Below are positions 11,892 through 24,044 of a stretch of DNA of 64,000 nt, one piece after another. The stretch spans positions 434,001-498,000 of the forward strand of contig JBLDXI010000023.1 of NCBI GenBank assembly GCA_047495785.1, written 5' to 3'. The DNA comes from Lepidodermella squamata. Lineage: Eukaryota; Gastrotricha. The notes below the pieces were generated by a model. The model did no database searches and was not told the DNA's origin. It saw only the letters and a program-made list of their open reading frames with translations. A program made the translations under genes and the position numbers. Numbering within the stretch: position 1 is the first letter of the stretch; every line of letters begins with the position of its first letter.

Positions 11892-14642
11892 CAGGGTGTT
11901 TCATAAAAAAACCGAACTCCTATAAAAATGTACTGCTGCTGCGCGTTATCGATTTTTTTCGCGAGCGCATTTTTTTCTCCAAAAATGCACCAAAACCGCA
12001 CGGTCACCGCAAATTTTACGCATTTCTCCGAGAGAAAGCCATGCGGTAGCAGCAACAAAATTAGCGGTGTTTCAGGCACATTTTCAGTTACAGTGTGAGT
12101 TTTACACGGTGAAAACAAAATTCCTCCGGTGAATTCGCATATTTTATTACGATCCACATTTTCACCTAAAGTTTATACGAAAATTCCTTAGTGACAAGTT
12201 GTTTGCGGCTTCTCTATTTCCAAAAATTCTATTTTTGCATCAAAATCAGCAAATAAACCGCCATTTTTATTGAACGGATGGCCCCTTTCAAACGCAGCGC
12301 GACGAAGTCCCAATCCTGACCCTTCGCGCTCCGGTATCGAGCCCGACTGGGAAGCGGGTCTGCCTGGATCCCGGATTGTGCTTAATGGAATGAATTCAAA
12401 CAAATACCGCAATAGTGGACAGAGGGGGCACAGGCAAGGGCAGATGTCAATCCGAGTGCGGCGAAGTGAACTATAGGTAGTTAAAAGTGTATTTATGTGC
12501 ACTTCTAGCTCCGCCGAGCTCGGGCATCGGCATGATACTCGAGCGAAAAGAGCGATGATCAGTTCCACACTATGGCCAGATTCGGGGGTTCCACACTAGG
12601 ACAGCCCAAGTACGGCGAGAACCCAACGTTTTCCGCCGCACTCGAGCCGACACCTCGGCTGGCATGTGAGCAGTCTAACGAGATTTGTTCAAATTCGTTG
12701 AATTTACAGTGTCGCATACTGGCATGTTCTAGGGAAACCCGAGCGCGCAGTGGCAAAGCGCCGTTATCCAACCGTACACAAGCCGGCTAAAACGCGAACT
12801 GGCCGAAATCGGGCTTGGGATAGGGTCCCAACACCAAACAGCGCTAAGAGCTTTTCCATCACAGAAAATTGAAGTTGTTCCAATCAAATCCATTCTTTTG
12901 GACGGACAAGCCGCCATTCATGTATAACATGTTGGGAGTGGAAGCTATGACGCGATTGTTATCCGACGACGCTGAATCTAAGATATTATATTTCGAAACT
13001 AGGGATTATCAGAAGTATTAACAACCAATGTAGTGCTAAAACATGCCAACCAAAGACCAAACAAGATGAGGCATAAAAGGCATTTGGTCAGAATTTTTGT
13101 CGGAACGGTTCGGTCAGAACGTGCACGAGTCTACTGTGAGAATTGCGGACGCGCACTTCTTATGCATGAAAAGCAATGGGCGAATGCACCAAAGCAATTG
13201 ATTTCGTTGAGAAAAAGACGAAAGAGCATTTTCTTTAATAAGCACAATAGCAGCATATCGCGTTGTTGTCGGTCAGTAGTAACAAATTTTCGGCCGATCA
13301 CTCGTGTCTCATCAGCGGCGAATTATTACGCCGCATATGCCCAGTGCACGCGAATCCGCATGGAGATACATTGCTCTCTTTGTGGTATAGTTTTGGCAGA
13401 TGTCCGTACTCAAGATGTAAAATGAAATTGTCCGCAGAGTTTTGTCGTCAAGTTTTTGCTGACAGTTTTTTGTTTGAGCGAAGGGTTTACTATAAGTAGG
13501 GCCTTCCCCAGGTCATACGTTGATCATATATTTACCACGGGTAACTAAAGTAGATCTCATTGACCGCTAATAACACGGCGTCCATGCGTGACATCCGTCA
13601 CTCTGAGCGAATACTTGACACTGAGTCATGGAAGAATGCCAGTCGAGCTATGCTGATTTCTGTCAAATCTACCATAGCCTTTACCAAGCACGGCAGCGTA
13701 TCGGCAGCGGCATTGTGTTCTTCTCCCCTTCCGGTTTCTCGATAGAGTGTGTGCCGGCCATGATGCCTCAAAGGTTGTAGCCGAGCCTTCTCAGAGAGAT
13801 ATCCTGTGTTCGATCCCACGATTTTTGATCAGCCCGACTTGTTAAAGCACTTTAAACACGAGATGTGGATGTATTGCCGCAATTGCACGTTCAAGTTAGC
13901 GATTGTGCGCGTTCAAGTTCCTCGGTGACTTTTGCACGGCGCATGCGCATAGCGAGATAAGTAAGATCTCAGTTGACAATAATTCAAGAGCGACGCAGGT
14001 TTGGACGGAGTTTACAAGTTATTTCAAAAGAGAGAATCAGAGACAATCAATATTCGGCCGTTACCCTTATTTCTTCCCTAGTCGAATATTTCACTGTCGT
14101 TTTGCCGTTGATCCACTTTCAGTTTGCCTGAAAAGTCCTGAAAACCTAAGAAACCACACACTCCGAGGTTAAACGCCACGAGGGAACTGCAGATAACGTT
14201 ATTTTTCCACGGTGAAACTTGTTCAATTTCCTATAGCAACATTTGCTCAAATTTTCAAAACGTTTCACCGTCGTTTCACTGTTGATCTACTCGCAGTTTA
14301 CCTTAAAACTGCTAAAAATATAGGAAATCGCACACTTAAACCCACGCCAAAGCTAAATTGAAGAATGCACGGCAATAGTTTTGAAAGCAAAGTTAGTCTT
14401 TATCATCGAGGATAATTTAGGTTAAATTTCACAGAAATTGACCGCAGGTTAGCCGTGAATTCACACCGTAAAATGCCACGTTTTCACCGTAGAAATACCG
14501 CATTCCTGCCGCTTTTTTCTCCATGCGACACAGCAAAAAATAACATGGCGCATGGAAAATCGATAACGGCAGTACTTTTTCTATATTATCTATGCATGCT
14601 AATATAAGGCTCATCTCGTACGGTTTTTTATGAAACACCCTG
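11892..14642. mobile_element. 2.75-kb TIR element in gene C, TA target
   Basis: The ends are CAGGGTGTTTCATAAAAA and its inverted copy TTTTTTATGAAACACCCTG, flanked by TA at 11890-11891 and 14643-14644. Removing the element plus one TA joins the host codons in frame (LWAC to STFDGRLLARR). The TA duplication suggests a Tc1/mariner-like insertion mechanism. No transposase was recognised, so it is probably non-autonomous. Inside, about 85 bp near 14090 is repeated near 14263 (TTTCAC-GTCGTTT...). The insertion may be fairly recent relative to the older lesions in C. Confidence 0.8.
14090..14348 (+). repeat. Internal direct repeat of the gene C element
   Basis: Units at about 14090-14174 and 14263-14348 share TTTCACTGTCGTTT, GTTGATC-ACT, CAGTTT-CCT and an AAACCCACGCC-like end. 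They are about 173 bp apart and diverged. Confidence 0.5.
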
Positions 14643-15072
14643 TAGTACCTTTGACGGACGTCTACTGCTCGCCAGAAGATTTGCGAACATCACAGGAGTG
14701 GACGTCAATTCTCAGGACGAAAAGAATGAAACGTGCCTCACCCTTGTTCCTGGTGTTATCCTCTTCGACGCGTTGGAGGAACTAGTCCAAAGAGGCTACG
14801 ATATCAACCGGAAACTGCGTGGGGGAGATACTGTTTTGCACATCCTCGCAGCTCGGGATACTGAAAATAATATTCGCGAGTTGATTGAAGTTGGATCCAA
14901 TGTTAATGCACTCAACGACGATGGCTTTAACCCGCTCGATCTGGCAATGCGTGCAAACAATTTGCTCTCTGTAGATTTGCTGAGAATAGCTGGGGCTGTT
15001 ACTTCTGGAGCCGGGACCGTTGCTTTCGACAACACAGGTCAGATCCATCATGACACTGCATGGCAAAAATGA

Positions 15073-15430
15073 TGAATATGCTTATGATTCTTGATGATAA
15101 AGGCCTAGACTATTCAAATTAATTGCCGATTATCGGACATCTTATGAATGCGCGTTATTCTTCTTTTCAGTGAACCGTAGTAAAAACATATTAATAAAAA
15201 ATAGCTTTCGGCTCTCATATACTGTATTGATCCACTCATCAAATCGTTTCATATTTTAATTAAATGCTCACGCTCTGGTTTTAGGAAATTCATCGAAATT
15301 CTTGTCATGACATCAATCGAAAATTACGTAGGTGAGACAATCGTCCTATCCGCCCAGATTATTCGAGCGCCCTGATTGCTGTGTCAGGTGCCTTCAGCTT
15401 TGGAATTTTAGATTCTAAATTACTCATCTG
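15073..15430. other. Intergenic C to D
   Basis: No gene is seen. An AATAAA-like signal occurs near 15195, shortly after the C remnant. Confidence 0.5.
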
Positions 15431-15530
15431 CAGATGAAAAAATCTAGCTGGCATGCCTGTCTAATGACGAAAACTCACAACAATGGCGTGTCAAAATTGC
15501 GTTGGAATTGCTTGATAATATTTACAAAAA
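15431..15530 (+). promoter_or_regulatory. Partial upstream module of gene D
   Basis: The blocks AGATGAAAAAATCTAGCTGG-ATGCCTG and TTGCTTGATAATATTTACA correspond to the second and fourth blocks of the family module. The AATAGCGTAACG block was not found. Confidence 0.45.
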
Positions 15531-15569
15531 ACATTTGAGAATATCATGTAAATTCAAGTTGAAACAACT

Positions 15570-18121
15570 ATGCTCTTCTATTTGATTCTTCTGGAAATTT
15601 GTCGCGTAAGTGCGACAGTAATTGGAGATATCGACTATGACAGCGTAAGAACCCTAAATGATGTTCGTTTTTGACGAATCGTGATTGATTATTCAAGGCT
15701 TTCAACCGAGCTATTGTAAATGGCCAATTTTCAACCGTTCGACAGCTGTTGGAGTCCGGCGTAGTTAACATAACATCAACATCCTATTACCGCCCAAAAT
15801 ACAAAGCCTCGGCTATCGTAAATGCGGTTCGACGTAATCAAAGCTACGAAATGGTCGAATTCCTACTGGAAAATGGCGCAAATGTTGAGGAGAGGAACTG
15901 GGATGTCGAAAATAAATACAGTTATGGAAGTGATTATGCGAAAACGCCATTTCTGTGGGCTGCGAGACGTGGCAGGCTGGATCTCGTGAGACTTCTCGTC
16001 GAAAGGTTCAACGCTAAAACTGATGCTCGAGACTCGAACAACCAGACGGCGTTGATGGTCGCCTTTGACGGGCGAGTTACTCAAGACTATCTTCGATTAG
16101 TCTACTACTTACTGCCATTCGAATCGCCTGATTCCAGAAACAACAATGGACAAACTGCCCTTCATATGCTTTGCCTAGTGAAAACTACTGATCCAGTACC
16201 TTTTGCGAAATTGCTGGTGGAACTGTTGAAAATAGATGTAAATGCGACTGATAACAAAGGCACCACCCCGTTGATTGTTGCAGCAAGAACAACCTACTCC
16301 TTCCCCCTGATTCAGTACTTGATCGATCAAGGAGCTAATGTCAATGCGACCAATGACAAGGGCGAGACTGCTTTGGACATGCTGTGGCAAGATACCATTA
16401 GCCAGGAAATGTTAAGAAAACAAGGTGCTGCTTATGGCCGTGAGTTAACATGGACCGAGCGCGCGACTCGGACATCAGCTACGACAAAAACGCCTAGCAA
16501 TATTAGGCCATTGACGCCTAGCGATGAGACAATCGGCGTTGGTTTGCAGCCGATTGTTGGAGCTGTTTTCAAGACGAGATCAACTGCGGCAATGAGGTCC
16601 ACTACTACACGCTTTAGACCAGAGCGCGAAAAGCCGGCGGCATTGGAAAGATCGCAAAATCGGCTCAACTCGGTGGGTTTTTGCTTTTCAGAGCTGCCAG
16701 TTGCTCTAAGAATTGCATACTATGTTTGCATTTGTCCACAGAAATTCTTTGGTTACATAAATGCTGCAAACGTCACTGCTGTTCGCGAAATGATTCGACT
16801 CAATCAAGCCCGCGGTGATGCTCTTCTAATGGAACAGCATGACGACTACGTGGATTGCATGAATTTGCGTTACGTAGAGCCCATCCCGGCAGTTGCCTTT
16901 GCACTAAGTGTCACAGGCTCTACGCTGGAAATGATGAATTACGAGAAAGCAATATTTGAAATGCTTCAAGTTCTACTCGAAAACGATGGCGACGCGAATG
17001 CGGTTGACCCTAGGTTCGACAAATCCGCGTTATTGCTCGCAGTAGAAAGAGATCGCCTTGATCTGGTTGAATTGCTCGTCCAATATGGAGCAGATGTTGA
17101 CTGGGAATCCAATGGTAGGACGGCTATTGTCGATGCTGCGTCCAAGAATCTTGGAATCGTGAAATTCCTCTTTTCACAAGGAGCTTCTAAAAACCTGGAT
17201 CAACTCATTTTCGAGGCTTTTCAGGTCTCCTCAATCCCTGCTCTTCCGTTGGTGAAGTTCGCAATTGAGGAAGCTGGAAATTCTGTTTCTGACACGGATG
17301 CTGAAGGTAGCACTCCACTTGGAGTTGCGGCAATGTACTTGAGATCGCCAGATCGCGTTCAAGTCTATGAATATCTGGTCTCAAAAGGGGCCGACGTTAC
17401 TACCAGGTTTAACTCGGCCAGATACGGATACAAAAACTATACATTGCTACAACAAGCCGCGCGTATCAATGATTTGCAAGTTGCAAGATTTCTCATTAAC
17501 ACGGGCGGTGTCGGCCTCGAAGACCGAGAATCCACTGGAAAAACTTCATTCTTGATTGCAGCTGCAAACGGTGCGGATGACGTCGTCAATCTTCTCATTG
17601 ACTCGGGCGCAAATGTTACGGCTACTGACAATGATGGAAATAACGCTTTCTTGTTGGCTTGTGGTTGTTACGACTCGAGTTTAAGGCTCGCCAGAAAATT
17701 TGCAAACTTCACAGAAGTCGACGTCAATTCACAGAACAAAAACAACGACACGTGTCTAACTCGAATTCATTCTGACTACGAATTCAACGATTTTGCAATG
17801 TTTCTCGTGCATAAGGGGTACGATATCAACCGGAAACTGCGTGGAGGGAACACTGTACTGCATATTTTCGCAGATCGTTGGTACCCAAACAATGTTAAGG
17901 AGCTGATTGAAGCTGGAGCTGATGTTAATGCACTGAATGACGATGGCCATACCCCGCTTGATTTGGCGCTCATACGCGACAATACTCAGGCTATTTCCGC
18001 ACTAAGAGACGCTGGAGCGGTTACAGCGAAACCGACCAAGTCTCTTCAGACGACTGTCACGGCAGCTGCCGGCACTGCCGGAAGTTTCCTTCTCGGAAGC
18101 TGGCCAGGATGGAGAAATTAA
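15570..18121 (+). CDS. Gene D: secreted ankyrin protein, shortened first half
   Basis: The exons are 15570-15644, 15698-16672 and 16742-18121, giving 809 residues. The leader (MLFYLILLEICRVSATV) is a signal peptide followed by IDYDS. Exon 2 is about 120 codons shorter than in A: after [10 protein letters not shown] the reading passes directly to NVNATNDKGETALD, so about three ANK repeats are lost in frame. The LTPSDETIGVG motif is kept. Exon 3 starts KFFGYINAANVTAVREM, has about 12 repeats and carries a long loop (TGSTLEMMNYEKAIF). Intron 2 is only 69 nt, a multiple of three without a stop, so an unspliced transcript stays open. AATAAA is at 18287. The partner is unknown. Confidence 0.85.
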
Positions 18122-19005
18122 TTACTGGCATTCAACTGGCAATCTTCCTTCAGGATCCGATAGCCGTTATGCGTATGGCGTAAACCATATCATATCATCA
18201 AACAGAAACCATAAGATTATATTTCCCATGTTCATCAATTATGTCAGCTCAAATGCGCTGATTACTGATAATTGTCCTTAACAGTAAATAAACTCAATAG
18301 CGGAATTCATTGTTCGACATCGTTGAAATTGAGGAACCCCAAATTGCAGGCAAGACGATCATAATTGACCGAGTGACCGATTGACCGAGTAAGCCAGTGA
18401 AAATGATGAAAAGAAAAGTTTTAGTTGAAAGAACAACTTGGTGTATATTTTGTCTGCTTTTAACTTGACAAATCCGGATTATAACGTCAGTTTTAGTTCC
18501 ACGTTCCACCTATGATATAATGATATAGGGTCTACATTGTGTACAGAATTTTCCGAGAATCTAATGACCTATTCAGTATCTTTCGCGAACAATATGTTCA
18601 ACAACGGCATCGAATTTCCAAGTTTGAAACCACATACGCTTGCTCCAATGTAATATGGCTTTTCGATTATGAATTCGACGGAGCGTTCTATTCGAAGTCA
18701 TTTTTGTTTGGCAATTCAAAATCGCTGTCTTTTCGGTTTTATCTCTTTTATTGGAAGAGAAGAACATTGCTCGAACGACGCGCAAAACTATCTACCCACT
18801 TTCCGCTGTATCAGTCCGCAAAAACTCAGATTTTCTACTTTCATCTTAAACACTAGCTCTAATTTGGAGTAGCGAATTTACAAGGAGCAAAACGTCTGAC
18901 ATTGTAGGTTCACTAGAATCTTCATTGCCAAATTAATATTCATAGCCGAAAAAATCCTTATATCCTTGTAAGAACAGGGTAAGGGGTAAGAACAGTGTGT
19001 CGACA
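18122..19005. other. Intergenic D to E
   Basis: Apart from the D polyadenylation signal and a short GACCGAGTGACCGATTGACC repeat near 18368, nothing is recognised. The short reading frames here have no protein-like character. Confidence 0.5.
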
Positions 19006-19008
19006 TAA

Positions 19009-19170
19009 ACATGATGCCAGGTTGCATATAATAGCGTAACGTGAGTTGAAAGAATTACAGAAGAAAACATTCCACGGGCTGAAAAAATCCTAATTGACGT
19101 AACCACGCACGAAAATGCCGCATCATTTTTTCCTTCTTTGTTGCTTAACGATACTTGAAAGATTTTACAG
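19009..19170 (+). promoter_or_regulatory. Upstream module of gene E
   Basis: The blocks present are ACATGATGCCAG, ATAATAGCGTAACGTGAGTT, AAAACATTCC-GGCTGAAAAAA, AACCACGCACGA and TTGCTTAACGATACTTGAAA with a terminal ATTTTACAG. It is among the most complete copies. Confidence 0.6.
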
Positions 19171-19224
19171 TCAGTTTTACGCCGAGAGGATTCAAGTAAT
19201 TTTAGAAATTGGAGTTGTGGAATA

Positions 19225-22200
19225 TGAGATCCTTTAATTTAATATTTCTCGAGATATTTTTGACTGGTGTGGTTATTGATGCCAGGCAGATCGACTACGA
19301 AAGCGTATGAACTTGGTATCATTTCTCGAATATACAAGTCAAGTCTTTCCTTCAGGTTTTCTACAAAGCAATTGATACCGGTCAAATGGCAACGGTTCGG
19401 CGAATGCTGAATTCCGGCCTGGTTAATGCTAATTCCTCGAGCAATATACCGGGAATATTACCGGAATTGGGCTACAGAATCCCTCATATTGTGACTGCTG
19501 TTCGATCAAATCAAAGCTACGAAATGGTCGAATTCCTGCTGAAAAACGGCGCTAATGTCGAGGCGACGACTGCGCCAGTTGATAACAGAACGCCTTTTCT
19601 CTGTGCCGCAAGAGTAGGCAGGCTGGATCTAGCGAGACTCCTCGTTGAAAATTATAAAGCTGAAACAGATGTTCAAGACACGAAAAATCAAACGGCGCTG
19701 ATGGTAGCATTTGACGGCCCAATCACTCAAGACTATCTTCGATTAGTCTACTACTTGCTACCATTCGAATCACCTGATTCAAGAGATAGATACGGAAAAA
19801 CCGCTCTTCATTTTCTTTGTGGAGTAACAACAAGTGATCCGGTCCCATTTGCTAAATTGCTGGTGGAACAGTTCAAAATGGATGTGAATGCGAGAGATAA
19901 CAACGGCAATACCCCCTTGCTACTTGCGGCCAGAACTGGATATTCCATCGCTCTACTTCAGTACTTGATCAACCAAGGAGCTGATCCGCAGGCAAGGAAC
20001 AACGCCAGCGAAAACATGTTGCTTCAAGCTTGTCAGATCGATAGTTCTGAGTTTGTTCACTTGACCTTCATCAAGTTCGCCATTGAGGCAGGCGGCAATG
20101 ACATAAATTCGAGATCCGGAATGGCACCTTGCGCCCATTATCTCATATGGATGTTAGAAGTTTCTGAGTGGGATCTTGTCGAAATTATACGATACTTGGC
20201 TAGCAAAAGCTATGATTTCAACGTTAAAGATGGAGATCCGGGCAATACCGCTCTAATGGCAGCTGCATATTCGAACTATCGGATGCCAGCGCTTTTAGCC
20301 TTACTCGATTTAGGTGTTGATGTAAATGCGACAAACAAAAGGGGCCATACTGCTTTGGACATTGTGTTGGACCTTGATCACTGGAGAATGCTGCGAAACA
20401 TCAAAGACGATAAAATTAAAATCGGGAATTTGATAAGGCGAGGTGCTGCTTATGGCAGAGAATTACACCCCGGATCATCGACTAGGAGCGTGACTCCGAC
20501 ATCAACGAGTCGCCCTTCGACGAAAGCGGAGATTGTTACTTCAAGGAAAATATGGCCACTGACGCCTAACGACGAGGCAATCGAGGCTGGTTTGCAGCCG
20601 ATTGTTGGAGCCATTTTCAAGGCAAGGTTGACTGCAGCTACAAAGACCAGTACTACCACACGGTCCATCAAGAAAATTGGACGGAACGAAACTCAAGATG
20701 AGCTAAATTCGGTATTTTTCCGTTTAATTACATTCTTCGATTATAGGAAGCGAATATTGGAAGGCTATGTGACCGTGCATCGGCAAATCCTGGCGAGAGC
20801 TCCGGTAGTCCTCCCGGGAAACGGGTACCTTGACCCTGCCCCTTACCTTTGACATGTATTCGATTTTGACAAGATTTTGAGACTACCCAACAATTTTTAA
20901 AGTTTCTAGCCTAATATCATTATGATTCGAAGAATCCGGTTCAACTCGAACCAGTTCGAAAACTGTGCACATTACGGGGGGAAATGAGGGGTATTGTACA
21001 CATCAGTTCGGCAGGCCAAGGTGGAAAATTCCAGAAAGACCACTGGGGGACCCTTTGGTCATAATATTTGGCCCGAAAATACCCCTTAGTTCGAGAATCC
21101 TACTTCGCGCACTATATGCGCGCACTTCCCTCAGGAGGTCAATCATTCTTTTCTATGGGGGAAAGAATCAAAATTCAAAGCTGTGAAACTTTCGAATTTC
21201 TCTACAATCTAAAAGGTCCAAGATAGGGAAAATGACAATTCAAAAACCTTTGTCAAAATCGTCCATCGTAAAAAATGGGCGAATTTTTAATTTTTCTCCA
21301 AATAAAATTCCTTTGATTATTAAGAAATTCTGAAGTTTCATAGCTTGTCAATATTCTTTCCCCTTTTTGCGATGTGATTGACCTCGAGGAAGCTAAAATC
21401 AATATAAAACGTGAAATTAGAGATTAACATCGTCTCTACTCCAATTCGTTTTTTCAGAGATTTGTTGACTATGTTAAGGCTGGCAACATTACTGCTGTTC
21501 GTGACATGATTCGACTCAATCAGGCCCGCGGCGATGCTCTTCCTATCAATCACCACGAAGACTACGTACAATGCTTTGTATACGCAGAATGGGATGAACC
21601 TATTCCAGCGGTAGCTGCAGCTTTGAGCGTCAAAAACACTTCGGCAGAAATGCTGCAACTTCTACTAGAAAATGATGGCGATGCAAATGCAATCGACCCA
21701 GCGTCCACGAAATCTGCTCTAATGCTTGCCGCCGAACAAGATCGCCTAGATCTTGTTGAGCTACTTGTCCAATATGGGGCAGATGTCGACTTGGAGTTCA
21801 ATGGCAGAACAGCGATGCTCGATGCGGCATCGTCAAGTCTTGAAATCGTGAAATTCCTAATTTCGCAAGGAGCTTCTAAAAACTTGGATCGAATCATTTT
21901 CGTGGCTTGCCGGATCTCTAGCATTCCTGCTCTACCTATAGTAAAATTCGCTATAGAGAAGGCTGGAAATTCTGTTACTGACAAGGATACCGAAGGAAGG
22001 ACCCCACTTGTAGTTGCAGCCATGTATCTGAAATCGTCAGATCGCGCTCAAGTCTACGAATATCTGCTATCGAAAGGGGCTGACGTCAAAGTCAGGATGA
22101 ATTCCGCCGGATACCGAAATTATACACTGCTTCATCTAGCTGCAAGTATCGGTAACGTTGACTTGGCGAGATTCCTTATCAAAACAGCCGGTGTCGGTCT

Positions 22201-22786
22201 TGAGGACCGCGAATCAACTGGGAAGACTCCGCTGATGATCGCAGCTTCCAGTACAAATGGCCAAAATATCGTCGATATTCTCGTCAATTCTGGCGCGGAT
22301 GTAAGGGCAGTTGATAAAGATGGCAACAGCGCCTTTTTGTTGGCTTGTAAAAACGCCGACAAGAATTTGACGCAGGCCAGACGATTGGCTAACGTCACAC
22401 GAGTGAACGTAAATTCACGCAACAAAAACAACATGTGCCTCACCGTAATTCCGAATATTTATGTGTTCAACGGCTTTGCAAAACTTCTCGTTCAAAAAGG
22501 TTACGCTATCAATCGAAAACTGCTTAGGGGAGATACCATATTACATATCGTCGTAGCTGCCCAGAACTCCGCGAACAATACTCAAGAATTGATTGAGGCT
22601 GGATCTAACATTGATGAACCAAATGAAGATGGTTATAGCCCCCTTGATATGGCGCTGCTTTTCCAAAATTCTCGTGCTGCAGATGTGCTGAGAAAGGCTG
22701 GAGCTGTTACAGCTAAACCATCTGCTTCCATCACGTTGGTCACCAGGAAAATTAACGACTTTGATTATAATCCCGACAGGAAGTAA
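19225..22786 (+). CDS. Gene E: ankyrin protein with frameshifted leader exon
   Basis: The family exon 1 is recognisable at 19225-19304 (MRSFNLIFLEIF, then DARQIDYES before GTATGA). It is one nucleotide short of frame near 19258, so the ATG frame meets TGA at 19261. No other in-frame start precedes the donor. Exon 2 (19356-20711) and exon 3 (21458-22786) are intact: 452 plus 442 codons with about 10 and 12 ANK repeats and the LTPNDEAIEAG motif. If translated from ATG 19386 the product would lack a signal peptide and be cytosolic. Either the gene is newly disabled, it uses another start exon, or there is a sequencing error. Intron 2 (20712-21457) contains a dispersed repeat. AATAAA is at 22998. 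Confidence 0.75.
20970..21118 (+). repeat. Dispersed repeat, copy 2 (intron 2 of E)
   Basis: It has the core GGGGGACCCTTTGGTC, CCGAAAATACCCC and AGTTCGAGAATCCTACTTCG, matching the copies at 955-1070 and 61670-61790 over about 100 bp. Confidence 0.6.
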
Positions 22787-22796
22787 AACCTCCAGC

Positions 22797-22842
22797 CATA
22801 GAGAACAGAAGTACATTCTCTATAGTACTTCTGTTCTCTATG
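22797..22842 (+). repeat. Perfect 18-bp hairpin after gene E
   Basis: CATAGAGAACAGAAGTAC at 22797-22814 is exactly complementary to 22825-22842, with a 10-nt loop. It starts 11 nt after the gene E stop codon. It may be a short mobile hairpin or a 3' UTR structure. Confidence 0.75.
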
Positions 22843-23800
22843 TACTTCTGTATACAATATCTTGGAGCTTTGTAGCGCATAGCCGAAAATATTCGCCTGA
22901 TGGCCAGCTGTGGAGACCTTCGACTGCGCCACAGGTCGGAATAGCGGCCTGAACCTATCTGGGTTCAACCTTCTTAATTGCATCGCAATTACGGAATAAT
23001 AAAATTTAGGGGGTCGCGGGATTTCGTCACCTCTGTATTTTCGTGACTTTTGATTCCTTGCTCAAATAAATGGATAATAAGAGATCGATTTCGCAATTAT
23101 AAAAATTCTTAAATTTTGCGAAAATCCTCCTTAAAAGAATTTCGCAACGAATCGCGTCACTGCAACAGTTCCAAACTACCCTGTATTCTGTATTGTAGCT
23201 CTATAGAATACCTGGAAAATTCAGAAATAAAAAATATCGATATGTTGAGGTATTTCTCATGATTGATTGATTTTTCAAGGTCATTACAGGGTGTCCCAGA
23301 ATTAGCGCAACTAAAGTATGCGTAATATTTTTTTTGCATCGCATTTTTTCAGTAACTTTTTAACCATGAGGAATGTTTTAAAGTGGTTTTCACCAGTCGA
23401 TAGATCTAGTCTGCGGTAAACTTTCCTCAAATTTTCATTTGAATTGGGTGCGAAAGAAAAAATTGGTGACGAAAATTCTGTCCGCGATTTTTATTGAATA
23501 CCAAAGTTTTATCAAAGTTTGTTCCAATAATTCTACCTAATTCTCCGGATATATTTTAAGGCAGCACAGTGGATTTGTGCTAACTGGCATGCTATCAGCC
23601 GCAATAGCATGGAACTTCTGCATTTCATTAATTCTGAATTAAGTGCAGTTAAGCTCGGTGCGTCCGTCGGCCTCTACTTCACTTTTCGGTAGTACCGTGA
23701 AGTTCACTTTGATCTCCAAAATCATCTTGCAGCCTTCAGTTGTTTCATGAATGAGGTTAACTGCGCGATATTTTGCCTCGGTAAAGTGGATTTGACGCAT
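22843..23800. other. Intergenic E to F
   Basis: No gene is seen. At 23287 the sequence TACAGGGTGTCCCAGAATTA looks like one end of a TIR transposon similar in style to the gene C element, but no matching second end was found. Confidence 0.4.
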
Positions 23801-23817
23801 AACTGGGTGTTCATAAA

Positions 23818-23975
23818 AACATGATGCCTGCTCGTATACAATGGTGAAATGTGGGTTGTAATATCTCAGAAAAACATTCCTCAAGCTGTGATATATCAAA
23901 TATGGCATACCTATCTACGCACGACAGTGCTGCTTCAGAATCACGTTGTTTATTGCTTAATGATACCTGAAAGGC
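23818..23975 (+). promoter_or_regulatory. Upstream module of gene F
   Basis: The blocks are ACATGATGCCTG, GTATACAATGGTGAAATGTG, AAAAACATTCCTCAAGCTG, TATGGCATACCT, CTACGCACGAC and TTTATTGCTTAATGATACCTG, in family order. The ATG follows about 70 nt later. Confidence 0.6.
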
Positions 23976-24044
23976 TTTTTTCTCAATTAAATTTGAATAA
24001 TTCCAAAACTCACCGTGTGGTCGGAGAGTCAGTTTTGTAATCCA

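Larger units (their letters stand above)
11048..15072 (+). pseudogene. Gene C: decayed ankyrin gene with transposon
   Basis: Exon 1 (11048-11119) still has a signal peptide and a GT donor. Exon 2 starts at 11169 and keeps three repeats, then hits TGA at 11538, where the paralogs have CTTCGA. Sequence then jumps from the DSRNN repeat straight to exon 3-like sequence (LPAVAAAL, 11625 on). So the rest of exon 2, intron 2 and the start of exon 3 are deleted. A second deletion follows LMLAVAQS (near 11797). At 11892 a 2.75-kb TIR element interrupts the repeat LWAC; the reading resumes at 14645 and runs to 15072 with intact late ANK repeats. The shared upstream module is missing. C resembles D in its leader exon and in the long loop before FEMLQ. 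Confidence 0.85.

Noticed and set aside
12188-13820. Open frames inside the gene C element
   Set aside because: Their translations are low in protein-like pattern and no transposase motif is visible.
13750-13830. Possible Pol III gene with GTTCGATCCC and a T-run
   Set aside because: The B-box-like string and TTTTT are present, but acceptor-stem pairing is absent.
18539-18856. 106-codon frame between D and E
   Set aside because: No signal peptide, motif or splice context; composition looks random.
20712-20852. Extension of gene E exon 2 past the donor
   Set aside because: The frame continues only by chance; GT donor position and exon 3 homology match all paralogs.
23287-23310. TACAGGGTGTCCCAGAATTA as a complete transposon
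   Set aside because: Only one end is found; no inverted partner in the neighbourhood.
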